This document shows positions 11,901-23,700 of a DNA stretch of 64,000 bases, piece after piece. Numbering within the stretch: position 1 is the stretch's first letter; the number at the start of each line of letters is the position of its first letter. The stretch covers positions 27,005,764 to 27,069,763 of the forward strand of contig NC_088306.1 in assembly GCF_032854445.1 (NCBI RefSeq), read 5' to 3'. Origin of the DNA: Liolophura sinensis (taxonomy: Eukaryota; Mollusca; Polyplacophora; Chitonida; Chitonidae). The notes beneath the pieces were generated by a model that saw nothing but the letters and a program-made list of their open reading frames with translations, ran no database searches and was not told where the DNA came from. The translations under genes and the position numbers were made by a program.

Positions 11901-13625
11901 AGCATTTTCGATGCATCGTTGCCGTACGCTCGTCGTCTTGAATGAGATGGGTTTTTCTGGATATATTAACAGTCGCACTGATCAAGGCGCATCTGCACAA
12001 TTTTGATACTGATATCCAACATAGTTGTCGGTTTCCCTTTGCATGAATACGTCTTAATTTCATACTTTATGCTTTTTTATTTCTTTGTTGATTTGTGTTG
12101 AACGATGTTTAGGGAATTGACCCTTGCAATTATTTACTTCGAATGTCCTTTTTATACAGGTATATTGGTATTGGAACATCTTTTTGACGCTTTTACTCCA
12201 GCCGGGTAATTCTGTTTTAACTCGTATGTTATTACACGGTGTTGCATATAGGTTATGTATGTTCTGCACTCTGATCATCCCCATGTGCAGAAGTTTGTCA
12301 CATCCGACTTCCAGTTCTTGTACAATTAATCGATGTCACTCAAGCGAAGCACGTTTAAGCACGGCATTAAACTCTTATCAGTCTTGATATTATTAGCATT
12401 ATCGTTATTAAGGATGGCCCTCGAAGACCAAGGTAATTAGAAAATCAATCAAATGTGCTGCATTTTCTATCAGAACATTTTCAGTGCGCCTTAAACTTTA
12501 CAAGTGCAGTATTGTTAAACACAATTCTACACAAATAAATCAGAGATGATCAGCTGTTTTCTTCCCGTGGTCAAACCACTTAAACCGTTACAAAATTCTA
12601 TGGTGTTCACTGCAGGTTTTGTTTCTTATGCCGTAAACAGTCAGAGCTGGGTCTGTGGCATAATGTTGAAAATCAAAGCAATAAATAAATATATATCCGG
12701 AAAAGGCAATCTAAGGAGGTTATAGTTATCGATACACGGAGACCGCTGCCATCCTCAGCCCGGACGACTATGGACCAAGTTCGTTTGAGATGCGATAGTT
12801 AAATCCTGCTAACACATGGTCAGTCCGTAGACTGCGACATTCACGTTTTGCAACTATTGGCAGACCTTTGTTGGATAATTCGATATAAAATTTCCGTCAA
12901 ACTTAGAATAAGATCAGTTTTTGAGATCATGTAAAATATGTCACAACCCTACCTGAGTCGAACTTGATGCTTTGTCAACGAGTTGATGTACAATGTGAAT
13001 GGTTAAACACGCGCAGCGCGCGAAAACGATAGCTTGACGTCTAAAACAATAATAGCTTGGCGTCGAAAGCTGAGATATCATAACTTTTGGCAAGTATTTT
13101 CATTTCGCCGACTTGCTCGTCGGGAGGCTCTGTTACTAGAGGCTTCTTGGATGTGAACGAGACCCTACTCAGTATTACAGGTTTCCAGCCGATATCTTGG
13201 TTAATTTATAAGATGTCCAGTATTTTCGACTCAATTTAACTAGAAGCCAATGTCTTCTAGTTCAACTATCATTATGACTATTTCCATGATAACACCAACA
13301 CAGCATGTGTCAATATCATGTGATGGTCCACACGGTGTCCCTATATCTTTACTGTGTTAGGAGTCCTGTCTGGTGTGTGTGCGCCATGACTGTTTAATGA
13401 TGTTACTCCACATTTCAGCATTAGGAATGGTCACCAATAGAGAAATGGCCATACTTTTACGACATTTTAAATACCACAAGCATGTACGTGTCCTATTTTC
13501 TACGCAGCATATATCATTTAACACACTGCGCATTGATTTAGCTGAAATAAACACAATATTACTCACATACAACCTTACCGCGAAGGTACCTACGATTAAA
13601 ATATCGATATACGCACTCTCAACTG
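11901..13625. other. Gene-free stretch with diverged repeat traces
   Basis: No supported gene. About 12085-12165 ('gatttgtgttgaacgatg', 'gggaattgacccttgcaatt') resembles 15240-15310 and appears to be family A in reverse orientation. The remainder holds only short unassigned frames. Confidence 0.5.
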
Positions 13626-14100
13626 ATTTAATCCTTTCCAGAAATCGACCTTTGAATTACGGATAAATACGGCCTTAATGCGGAGGGAATGTTCCCAGTC
13701 ATGCCCTATTTACTAAGCATTCGGCTTTGCTACTCCGGATGTGTAATGGAAACAGCCCTCATGGCAAAAGTCCCGTTCGGAAAATTTAAAACAAAGAGAG
13801 TGAATTCTCCAAGACAAGTAATGATCAATGCAGCCTTCATTAAACCCTTTTCTGTATTTGCAAACAGGAAAATACCAAAACTTTAGCTTTTGTGCTTGGC
13901 TACACAAAAATCAACAGGGTTCATAGAATGACGTTTTCTTCTATGCAGAAATGTAAAACGCAGCACCAGTAATCAAGGCAATTTTCATTGATTGAACTTC
14001 CTAAATGTAAGGAAGGTCAGTCTTGGTGGGATGTCAGATAACAGTTTTCAATGACATGACATTTGGCAGAAGGATATTAAGCACTACGTGTCGTGTGTAA
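13626..14100 (+). repeat. Dispersed repeat C, copy 2
   Basis: This is the second copy of the repeat at 13-480. The block order is the same, for example 'cggatgtgtaatggaaac', 'agacaagtaatgatc' and 'cagtcttggtgggatgtcag'. The copies have diverged by substitutions and indels. Confidence 0.7.
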
Positions 14101-14369
14101 GCTTAACATTTTACAGCCAAAATATCTCTATGATATCACAACATTTTGTGTCTGACTTGGCCTTGGTTTGAATAAAAGGATATGGATTTTACCTCATGCC
14201 ATTTGTTTCGCCCATATTGGTGCGGTAGTTTGTCGTTTGCTGTACAAATCACCTTGAATGTTCGATATAACAACGATACAAGAGACATAGTGAGTGACAT
14301 ACACAGGAGATTGGAAAACCTTGAAGGGGATTAAGTGCTGGTGCAGACAGCATGAGTAATATTTCACTG

Positions 14370-14905
14370 CTTATCCGTGATCATTTGCCAGTTCTCAGAC
14401 TTTTCTCGCTGCTGTGGTTTTGTTCTCCATGCCGTGCGTCCTTAATGAAACCATATTACTGTCACAATTTACAAACCAGTTTCTAAATGCCTTGTTACGT
14501 TGCTTTGGTGCGCTAAGTTGAGAAGATATGTACATTGATATTATTCCGACACATGGACAATCTAAGCAGCCGACCAATACATCAAACAATAACCAAAGCA
14601 CGTGGCTTGAAAATGCACGTGACGTTGTATAAATTGCTGCAGTCGGTAGTTCGTGCCTTGTCCAGCGTGGACAATTATGTAAAACACTACTTCGAAATAG
14701 CATTATGTTTCTTAAGCAAACGATTTGTGCTTGTGATCTATGCTTTGGAGATAAGCTGCATTCAGTCGTTGTTGACTGTAAAACGTTTCAGTATTGTAAA
14801 TCTAGCGTTGCCGAAACACTTTCGTATACCAGCTGTCAACCAATAAGGCCGTTCCGGCTGAATAATCGCAAGATCAACTCCCAAAACAACGTTAAACATT
14901 GAAAG
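14370..14905 (+). repeat. Mosaic of dispersed repeat B, D and A fragments
   Basis: From left to right: a family B end ('ctccatgccgtgcgtcc' near 14428), D blocks ('ccttgttacgttgctttgg' near 14490; 'gtcggtagttcgtgccttg' near 14643), then a family A start ('cgtatac' ... 'cagctgtcaaccaataag' near 14830 and 'caactcccaaaacaacg' near 14876). The order suggests these blocks may be pieces of one larger element. Confidence 0.5.
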
Positions 14906-16389
14906 GGCTATGGACCTTTCGGTGAATGAGATTGACAAAGTTTAATTGCTATAGTTTACATCTTGAGATTAGGAATTAAGGAAACTCAAGCTATCATACT
15001 GCTATAATTTACCTGGCTTTAAATATTTTATGATCGACAACTGATATTCTACTATATTTATATTGATATTCTATGATATTTTATTATGGAAAACTGATAT
15101 TCTAGCGTGGTACGCAATTTGAATACTGGTATCACTCAGTCGCCTAGAACGTAGCTTATGTCTCTCCTACGTCATTGGAAAGTGTTGAGTGCTTCTCTTT
15201 GTGTGATTCCGTCCTATTTTCGTACTTTACATACCTTCTTAGTTCTTTGATTGTGTTAAACGTCGTTTTGGGAATTGGCCTTGCGATTATTGAAGTGGAA
15301 CGTCCTTATTGTCTGATGGCTAATTTACTAATGTCTGTTTCGACGCATAGATTCAAATGCCTTGTTAGCTTGCTATAGGTTTAGCCGAGCATATGATGTG
15401 CATTAATTTTAGCTGTGTATAAGCATAGTGTGTATAATTAAGTCATTCGTAAAAATGAAAACAATCTACCTGGCTTTGATCCAGATCTCTTAAATCTGTT
15501 GACTTCAAAACGTTAAGTGTCTCTGATTAAATGTAGTGTTACCTACGACACTACAACCCGCCAGATGTGCCATGTTAACAAGGTCTACATGAAGAGTTTT
15601 ACATTCTGATATGTGACAAACTGGGGAAATTGAAGGGGATTAAATTTGCTTCTTTGCCAAGTTCAACAACCGCAATTAACTCGCACAAATCAAGTAAGAA
15701 AACAAACCATTCAAGATTATTTCTCGACAAAGATTCGAGCATGTACAAATTATTTTCTCTGTTTTTTTCTTTTATCCGTAAATCACACCCGATGGACCTC
15801 ATAAAGTAATACACTCCAAGTTCTTATTTTGGTTCAAGTATGGCAATAAATTATTTTAGTTACATTTATGTGCGCAACACAGTTCCAAAACGGTCATTTT
15901 GAAGCTTACTTTTGTAGTATGAAATGGGCTATTTTATAAATTGAAGAGCGCGGGTATCAGGTTTTTGCATCTGTCTGGTTGGTGTTAGCAATGAATTTTA
16001 ATTTTCCTTTTGATATGAACGCTGTTCTTTTCCATTATTAAATAATGCTTTTGGAACGAGGCACATTCGGTTTACATGCAGACTACAAAAGTTGAGCACA
16101 GCAATTATGTTGATACAAACCGAACAGAACTTGACGGATTGAGCAAACAGTCCTTGGTGACACACGCACTAAATAATATTATCGTGACTATCGAAAAATT
16201 TGTCATTTCAGTTACCATGAACCAGCGTGAACCAGCGTTCACATTTAACACAGATGCTTTTGAAACGGGGTTTAAAAAGCACTTGAATGTTTCATAACAT
16301 TAAGGCTTTTGCGCCCTAAGTATACCTATAGTCTTGACTGTTTACGGCCGCCTTGGGTATAACTGATTCACTTATTGAGTTATAGGCGA
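14906..16389. other. Gene-free stretch with diverged repeat traces
   Basis: No gene is supported. AT-rich 'gatattcta' repetitions occur at about 15045-15105. A D-type block lies at 15355-15420, and the block at 15770-15915 matches 8330-8470. Short frames here show no recognisable domain. Confidence 0.5.
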
Positions 16390-16684
16390 CATTTCAGCAA
16401 AAGCTGTCGATGGTGTCATGTAATTCTAGACTAGTGACGTCTAATAAGTTGCAATTAACATCACTGCAAATTTGGCGTACCTAATTCTGAGCCTTGTGGT
16501 CGGGGGCGTGTAAAATGCTACTATTTGTGCATTTACATGAATAGTTGGAACAAAAGTCTGAGCTAAATTGACAAGAGGCTGTATTTCACGGGTTACATGT
16601 GACCATATGCCAGCTGTCACACTGTCGTCGCTGCTCTGGTCTCACGCTTTATGCTGTAGGTCTGTAATTATAAGGTTTGTGTGA
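16390..16684 (+). repeat. Dispersed repeat B copy next to an LTR element
   Basis: This longer family B copy carries 'gggggcgtgtaaaatgct', 'ttgacaagaggctgtatt', 'ttacatgtgaccatatgcca' and 'cacactgtcgtcgctgctct'. It ends close to the Gypsy LTR at 16690, so that element probably inserted into or beside this repeat. Confidence 0.7.
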
Positions 16685-16689
16685 TAAAC

Positions 16690-16839
16690 TGTAAAGTCAC
16701 ACAAGGCTTCGTATGTAAAAGGCGCGATAAAGTTTGCATTGACAGTGAACATCGATCAAGTATCTTGTGGTATGGGCGCAGTCATTACATGTGTACCTAA
16801 ACTGTCGTGGCGCTGTACGCGCTTATACAAGATATTACA
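16690..16839 (-). repeat. 3' LTR of the Gypsy element
   Basis: This is about 150 bp. It aligns with 19951-20067 over 'gtcacacaaggctt', 'tgtggtatgggcgcag', 'attacatgtgtac' and 'gcgctgtacgcgcttataca'. Relative to the other LTR it has about 35 extra bases near 16725-16762 and a few substitutions, so the LTRs have diverged since insertion or derive from recombination. It is preceded in element orientation by a polypurine tract. Confidence 0.92.
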
Positions 16840-16853
16840 TTCCTCCACCTTTA
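16840..16853 (-). promoter_or_regulatory. Polypurine tract of the Gypsy element
   Basis: On the minus strand this reads 'aaaggtggaggaa', immediately before the 3' LTR start 'tgtaatatc'. Its position and purine content fit the plus-strand priming site of LTR retrotransposons. Confidence 0.8.
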
Positions 16854-17088
16854 GTTAAGAATTACTCTTAAGTGGAAATGTTAACATGGAAAAAATAAAA
16901 CATTAGCAATGGTAACGGTTAATGTGGAAATAATATGCATGTTCATCAGCACTGCCCGTGCTTGGAATATCCTGACACAAAGTTAATTACTCACAGTCTC
17001 AGTAGAACCATTTGTATCGGTGTAGCATAAAGTAATTCTTTGTCCTGAGCAATAACCGAAAGGAAAGTTAAACATCTACAATTAAGAG

Positions 17089-18740
17089 TCACTGAACATA
17101 GTCTCTCAAGTAAAAGGGTGATTCTCTAACACGTGAAGGATAACGCTTAAACCCTGGCTCATTCTGCCTCTGGAAGGTAGGTTGCACTGGTTGAGAGATT
17201 GGTGTAGCCTCCGGAACATTATTAGTCTCCACGTCACAAAGAGAACCTCCGCAGCTACCGTCGATGTCTGATGATGTCACGGATGTAGGAAACGATTTAT
17301 CCACAACATCGGGAGCATTCTGGCTGTGGCTGCACGGCTACACCATTTTCATCGCTGATATCAGTGCGAAGTCTAATCTGGTCCTGATGTCGATCATGGT
17401 ATGTTTTCTTCTGTTGTTGCTTCTCGTCAATGCGCCCTTGAATATCTGGATGCAATATGTTCAGTCGGGATTTGAGTCTACGATTCATCAACATTTCAGC
17501 AGGTGACAAGCCGGTTGTGGTCCATGGTGGGATTTTTATACTGAAAAAGTAATTGATTCAGTTTGCCTTGAATGGAACCACCTTTTATCTTCACCATAGT
17601 CCCTTTGAAGAACTGAACAGGTCGCTTTACTTGCCCATTTGATGGGTGATAGGGAGAAGTCAGGATGAGGTTAATTCCATTTTGTCTTGTGAATTCCTTG
17701 AATTCATCACTGGTGAAGCTGGTCCCGTTATCCGACACAATCTGATCCGGTAGACCGTGGGTGGTTTCCCAGTGGTGGAACTACTAGTCGATTCATTAGC
17801 TGGGAAGATTTCCAGCCACTTTGTATAGGAATGTATTGCTAGAAGAAACATTTTCCCCATGTACGGTCCTGCATAATCGATGTGAATTCTGGACCAAGGT
17901 CATCTACTTTCCCATGGATGTAATGGTGTTTCCTGTGGTGTACGCTGATGTAGTTGACATTTTTTATAACTGCGTACTTTGTTTTCAAGTTCACCGTCCA
18001 TCTTAGGCCACCACACATAGTTTCTAGCAAGGTGTTTCATACGAGAATTTCCTGTATCATCTGTTAATGTCCCTATGGAGGTACAATGACACGTCCTCCC
18101 CATAGAAGACAACCGTTGTATACACATGAGTTCATTCATTCTTGTAAAAAATGTTCGCAAGTTTGCTTCGTGGCATTTATCTGGCCAGCCCTGGAGAACA
18201 AATTTTAGTACTCTGGACAACACTGGGTCTCTCTGAGTCCATGACTTGATCTGTTTCTGGTTTAAAGGCCCATGTATGTCAAAATGTTTCATGAGTAAAC
18301 TGTTCTCTCCAGGAACCTGATGAATCAGGAAGTGGCAAACGACTTTCTTATGCATTTGATTTACCAGATCTGTAGACCAGCTCATATTCGTAGGCTGACA
18401 GTTAATGTTAATGCCTAGCGCTGGATACGTGCTGCTGTCATGGCTGATATTCCCTTGGTTTCTTTCAACAGTCAAAGTAATGGTTTGTGGTCACTCATTA
18501 TGGTAAAATGTCTCCCATAAAGAAATTGATGAAACGTTTTTACTCCAAACACGATGGCTAAGGCCTCTTTCTCCAGCTGGGAATACCCTTTCTCTGCTGT
18601 AGAGAGCATGCGCGACATGAATCCAATGGGTCGGTCTGTTCCGCCTGCCGATTTGTGAGAGAGTATTGCCCCAATTCCGTATGGTGACGCATCACAATCC
18701 AGTACCAAGGGTTTGCTTGGGTCGAAGTGGACTAACGCAT
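17089..18740 (-). pseudogene. Gypsy pol 3' part: RNase H and integrase, frameshifted
   Basis: RNase H begins at about 18708 with 'VLDCDASPYGIGAILSHK' and continues through 'KEALAIVFGVKTFHQFLYG' and 'SDHKPLL'. From 18475 a second frame covers the rest of RNase H and the integrase zinc-binding region ('HLARNYVWWPKMDGELE' followed by 'KKCQLHQ'). The integrase core is split between 17860-17660 ('YTKWLEIFPAN') and 17738-17496 ('MSDNGTSFTSDEFKEF', 'SPYHPSNGQ'). The C-terminal part lies at 17509-17297 ('SPAEMLMNRRLKSRL'), and the tail at 17304-17089. At least three frame changes make it non-functional as it stands. The proteins would process and insert the element cDNA. Confidence 0.9.
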
Positions 18741-18779
18741 CTTAAGACTGTAACAATTCTATTGACTTAAGGAATCTTA

Positions 18780-19340
18780 ATCAATCAGGTTTGACTTAGC
18801 CAGCCTAGCAAGTTAGGACCGCTGCCTTTAGTGACAACTACTGTGAGGTTAGCGGACTGTCTTGTATGATACCGGTACCATACCTGTCCCTAATACTGGA
18901 ATATCCTCACCTGTGTACGTCCTGAGTTCAACATTCGATGACTGAAGATCCCCAATTGGTTGTATGTCTTCTCATCTTACACAGTAACTGAAGCTCCGGT
19001 GTCCAATTCTAGCTGAACAGTAATATGTCCATGGCAACCCTTTGTGGTTTCCTGCCTCCATCACGCTGAAGGCTAAAGACTACATAGACGTCCTCGTCTC
19101 CCCCAACAGCTTTGGCCTCTCCTTCTACAAGATTGGCTTGCTGTGGCTTTCGACGCCATTTATTTTTGTTATGGCCTGACCACTTTGGGTGACATTGTTT
19201 CACTTGACCAGAATTATTATCACGTTGTACTTTGTTCCAACAGGCCCGGTCAATGTGTCCCCTTTTCTTACAGAAACGGCAGGTTGAATGAATGTAACGA
19301 CACGTACATGGCTCGTGATTTCCCATACAGCGACAGCATA
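18780..19340 (-). pseudogene. Gypsy gag zinc knuckle and aspartic protease region
   Basis: A CCHC-type knuckle is visible at about 19280-19240 ('CRFCKKRGHIDRACW'), followed by a basic linker. Downstream a frame change gives the protease active-site motif 'LDTGASVTV' near 19000-18975. The protease end ('VVVTKGSG') is recognisable near 18830-18810. From there the sequence runs within a few dozen bases into the RNase H lead-in, without any RT. Confidence 0.8.
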
Positions 19341-19409
19341 CTGTAAACGAAGTTTTACTTGGTTTGGCCTAAATTTCATTAACTTCTGTTACTTTACAGG
19401 TTGTGTGGA

Positions 19410-19896
19410 TTACTGAGAGTGTTGGGGGTCCTGGGTGTTTTTATCCATAGATATAGTTACTTCATACGCCCTTTGGAGCGTTAATCCACCCTCTGACAGT
19501 AATCCTCTTTGGATTCTGTAGTCTTTCACTCCACGTATCAGCCTATCTCTGAGCATTTCATCTAGAGATCGTCCAGACACAGTGTTCAGAAAGTCGACGT
19601 CATACAGGCGCGAACACAGCAACTGACTCGCCCGGAGCCCTCACTCGACTGTTGAATTTGCATCACTCAACGCACGTTGACGGCGGAGGGTCGTGTAAAA
19701 CACCGACAATTTTCACCATTTCGTTAAACGGTTTTTCGCCAGGTTTTTCAGGTGCAACCAAATTCCTTATTAGTTTATAAGTCCTTGCTCCACAAACACT
19801 GAGTAGGATTGAACGCTTTTTCCGTTCATCTTCAATGTCATTAGCAATGAAGTAATGTTCTAAACATTCAATGATTTCATTCCAACAGCGGCTCAC
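19410..19896 (-). pseudogene. Gypsy gag (capsid) remnant, frameshifted
   Basis: The first frame (19896-19663) has a capsid-like start 'LEHYFIANDIEDERKKRSIL' and 'TYKLIRNLVAPEKPGEKPFN'. A second frame (19622-19410) continues with 'SLDEMLRDRLIRGVKDYRIQ' and 'LTLQRAYEV'. Both patterns are typical of Gypsy capsid proteins, which package element RNA. A frame break separates them near 19660-19620. Confidence 0.85.
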
Positions 19897-19930
19897 CTTT
19901 GCTCACCTAGAACAGTATATAGCACCAATC

Positions 19931-19950
19931 CCATCGTCGTTGCCAAAATT
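19931..19950 (-). promoter_or_regulatory. Putative tRNA primer-binding site
   Basis: Directly inside the 5' LTR on the minus strand lies 'ttggcaacgacgatgg'. The position fits the minus-strand primer-binding site of an LTR element. I did not identify the primer tRNA. Confidence 0.6.
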
Positions 19951-20067
19951 TGTAATAAAGTCACACAAGGCTTGGTATGTAAAAGGCACATCGTGTGGTA
20001 TGGGCGCAGCGATTACATGTGTACATAAACTGTTGTGGCGCTGTACGCGCTTATACAAGATATTACA
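19951..20067 (-). repeat. 5' LTR of the Gypsy element
   Basis: This is 117 bp, TG...CA in element orientation, and matches the 3' LTR at 16690-16839 apart from an indel of about 35 bases and a few substitutions. It is flanked outside by 'taaac', the target duplication. Such a short LTR should still hold the promoter and poly(A) signals of the element. Confidence 0.92.
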
Positions 20068-20233
20068 TAAACCAGACGCGATTGGCAGGTAACTTACTAG
20101 CTTTCCTACATGTGACCCACATTTTAACTGGAAAAACAATCTACTTGAGGTATACATGTGTAACATCCGTTTGATCCAGTTCTAACAGGAATAGCGGTTT
20201 GAACTCTATTTAGCCGTGCGTGTAAATTAATAA

Positions 20234-20419
20234 CATCAGTAAGAAACGAAATCATAAATGGCAGCCATCTTCTGCACGCTCCGCTTGGCAGTGCAAGTTT
20301 ACCGCCTGCATTCTACGCTCAGTCCGTCCGGGGAGGCAACTGCTTTATCCTAAGCCCTCTCACGGCGACGTCCAGCTTTCAGTTGCCCTCCCCATGAACA
20401 GGCTAATTTATTGATGTTT
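20234..20419. repeat. 186-bp direct repeat flanking the Tx1-like LINE (3' side)
   Basis: Nearly the same sequence occurs at 25216-25401 in the same orientation, about 95% identical by eye ('cgctccgcttggcagtgcaa', 'ctttcagttgccctccccat', 'aacaggctaatttattga'). This copy directly abuts the 10-base A/T tail of the LINE (T-run at 20417-20426). It is either a very long target-site duplication or the 5' end of a second, tandem LINE copy truncated at the ORF1 start codon. Confidence 0.93.
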
Positions 20420-20426
20420 TTTTTTT

Positions 20427-20705
20427 CTTCGAAAAGACATTTATTCACAAGAGTTTATACGTGCATTTAATACAATTCTGACCCTCTTCTATTTACATGT
20501 AGATGATGTGAAATTTGTACAGTGATGGGAATAAAATTCAAGATAAGCAGCTGCTGACGACCAGGATCAGCAACGGATGAGTTAAAAGATTAAGGTAAGT
20601 ATACATTGAGAATTATTTACAATGATAAGACGTACAAAGACAATGCGAGGAAGGTACAGATTACAAACAGGTAAGTAGAAATGATTATAGACAGAATACA
20701 TGCAA
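20427..20705 (-). other. 3' UTR of the Tx1-like LINE
   Basis: Non-coding sequence lies between the ORF2 stop and the A-rich tail. No gene is seen here. The reverse transcriptase would be expected to recognise RNA from this part. Confidence 0.7.
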
Positions 20706-23700
20706 TTACAACAGAAATTCTAATTCATTATTTTCATTTATAAAGCATAATCGAAGGTCGCAGGACCATTGGTCAAGAAACTGAGGGACAGGAAAACGAC
20801 AGAAATCAACACGGATACGAGAACGAACTGAGGACTCACTCAAGAGAGAAATTATGCGGGATCGAGTGAAAGTGCGACGATGAAACTTCCGTTCATTCCC
20901 ACACTTCCACACAACCAACTTTAACTGAGAAATAAGGAACAGAAACAAATCATTGTAAAATCTGTTTTCACAAGGCGAGAAAACAGAAAACACAACAGTC
21001 TGAAGGGAAAAACGAACAGAAATTAAAGTCAAACGTTCGATCAAATCAGAGAGATAATCCCATAAGGGCCGAACAAAACTGCAAGAAAAGAAAAGATGTT
21101 CAATGGTTTCCCAATGAACACCACAAAACAAACATAAGTAGCGACGAGGTTCTCTACAGATCTTATTTAAAAAACTACCAGTATATAAAATTCTATTAAC
21201 AAGTCTATACAAAAAGTTTTTAACATTATTTTCTAGAATATTTACATTTATGTTCTTATACACAGATGCGAAATCAATGGACGGAAATAACTTCAAAACA
21301 GGAGGCTGGACACAAACAGGGGAAACTAAAACGACATAGGCTTTCTTGGACGAGAAGGACAGTAAATCAGCGTCGGGAGCTAATGAAACAAATTCAGAGA
21401 ATGCTTTAAGGGCATTCTCATAAAACAAAGGAACTGAAACAGAATGAGGGATTAAATTACTTGCAAAAGAAGGACAAAGAACACGCAACTGAATACCCAC
21501 CCAATAGACGGCGAAGTAACACCACATTGGGCACTCCTCCGTCTGAAATAAAGAAACAAAACGTTTTAAATGCATAAGGTAAACCCCCAGAATGGACTGG
21601 ATTAAATGAAACCTCCCTCTTCAGACACTCATGAGTGCCTCCCCAAAAGAACTGAAAAACTGAATGATTAATCAACTTAAGGAACTCAGCAGACAGAGGC
21701 AAAACAGAACCGACATACCACAATTTAGACAAAGCATACACATTTATTAAAACAGAGCGACCCTTAAATGAAAGAAATCTATTTTCCCATAAATTAAGGA
21801 CATTTATCAGTTTGTTAACTAGAGGATGCCAGTTACTTTCATAGATGTCCTCTATAGCAATAGAACCTATATGAAGTCCTAAAATTCTTTCAACGCTAGA
21901 GAACATAGTAATTGGGTGCAGAGTTGGCTCGATCGATTTTGACCATCGACCGAGCCATAAACCATACGTCTTAAGTAAATTAATGTTTGAGCCTGAACAA
22001 GAACCAAAGAGTTTACATAAATTAACTACATGAATTACAGAAAGCCTTTGAGTAAGAGTGCAGGTAATGTCGTCTGCAAAGGCTGAAGCTTTAACTGAAA
22101 TTTTGCAACCAGGAGGTTGAACCCCCACAATTTCAGGCTTTGAACGTATTTTATTAAGGAGGGGCTGTAAAGATAGAACGTATACCAATGGACTGAGGGC
22201 ACAACCCTGGTGAACCCCGCGGCCCAGTGGGAACTCATCCGAAATAAAACCGTTAACAAGAACCGATGCTTTAGACTCTAAATACAAGAGATTAATCCAC
22301 TTCCGGAAAGAAGGGCCAAATCCAAATGTCTCCAAAAGTCGGAAGAGGTATTCATGAGAAACGCGGTCAAAGGCTTTCTCGTTGTCAATACAAAGAAACA
22401 AAGCAGGCAAGTTTTTCTGATCAACATAATCAATAATGTTACGCAGTAAATGACAGTTGTCTCAAATGGAACGACCCGGAACAGAACATGTTTGGTCAGG
22501 GTGAACTAAGGTAGACATGACTAAATTTAAGCGATTGCAAAGAACCTTGGAAATAATTGTGTAGTGTAAATTTAATAATGAGATGGGCCGCCAGAACTTT
22601 AGGTTATCGGCTTGTGCAAGATCCTTGAATATTAACTTAATATAACATAGTCTTTGAGAATTGCATAGCATGAAATCATCGTAACATTTATTTATATAAG
22701 CAACAAAATCAGGACCTATAGAATCTATACAACTAACATAAAGTTCTTTGGGCAAGCCGTCTGAACCAGGAGATGAATAATCCTTCATTGTCACCAGCGC
22801 AGCCCGAAACTCCTCAAGGGTAACAGGGCCCTCAAGCGATTCGGACTCCGCCGGAGACAACGAGGGTAAATCAGAGAGAAAATAATCAAGGTAGGTATCA
22901 GTAACAGAGTCAGCAGAAAACAAGTTAACATAAAAATCTTTAACAGAACTAACTAACCCTAGCAGTTTCAGTAATAACATTTTCATTCACCTTTAACGAT
23001 TCAATATATTTACATTTTGCAGCTTTTTTTTCTTTATTAAAGAAAAACCTGGACGGTTTGTCATCTAATTTATAGTTCGCTGCCTTAGACCTTATTTTAA
23101 CGCCTAAATTAAAGGATAAAATCAAATCATTTAACTCAGATTTTAAATCAGGAATAAGAGGGGAAAGGGGGTCTAAAGCCGACGGAGAGAATTGAGCCTG
23201 GAATTGCGAGCTTTTCAAATACGCTTACTATGTGAAATAATAAGGGATTTAACTTCCAACTTAAATTCCTCCCACCAGGCGTGAGAGTGGTCGGCTGTAG
23301 CAGAAAAGACAGACCATAAATCAAGAAAATCAACACGAAAATCTGGATCAGACAGGGTACTGACATTACAGTGCCAGTAGCCCGGACCGACCCGAACTGA
23401 AGGTAAGTTTGATAACTGAACGTTAATAAAGCAATGATCAGAAAAGGGACAAGTAGAAATATTGGATGCTGACAAAAAGGGAACCAAATCACATGAAATA
23501 AAGATACGGTCAAGTAAGCATGAAACAGAGGTACCTGTCCAGGAAACAGCAACTGAATTAGGGCTTAGACAACGAAAGCAATCAACTAAACTATAATCTC
23601 TACACATTGGCTTAAGTATCTCCGAGCCGACTAAGCCACGGCTCGGATTACCCCCTATCTTATCTAGAAAAGAATCAAAAATACAATTAAAATCACCGGC

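Larger units (their letters stand above)
16690..20067 (-). mobile_element. RT-deleted Gypsy-type LTR retrotransposon with target-site duplication
   Basis: This is a structurally bounded LTR element of about 3.4 kb on the minus strand. Two short related LTRs (19951-20067 and 16690-16839) begin TG and end CA in element orientation. Both ends are flanked by the same 5-bp sequence 'taaac' (16685-16689 and 20068-20072), as expected for integrase-made duplications. Between them lie a primer-binding-like site, gag, zinc knuckle, protease, RNase H, integrase and a polypurine tract. The reverse transcriptase polymerase domain is absent, which explains why the element is shorter than usual Gypsy elements. 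Gag and pol also carry frameshifts. The domain order with RNase H before integrase identifies the Ty3/Gypsy group. Confidence 0.93.

Noticed and set aside
17264-17506. Plus-strand 80-codon hydrophobic frame
   Set aside because: It is the antisense of the Gypsy integrase C-terminal region.
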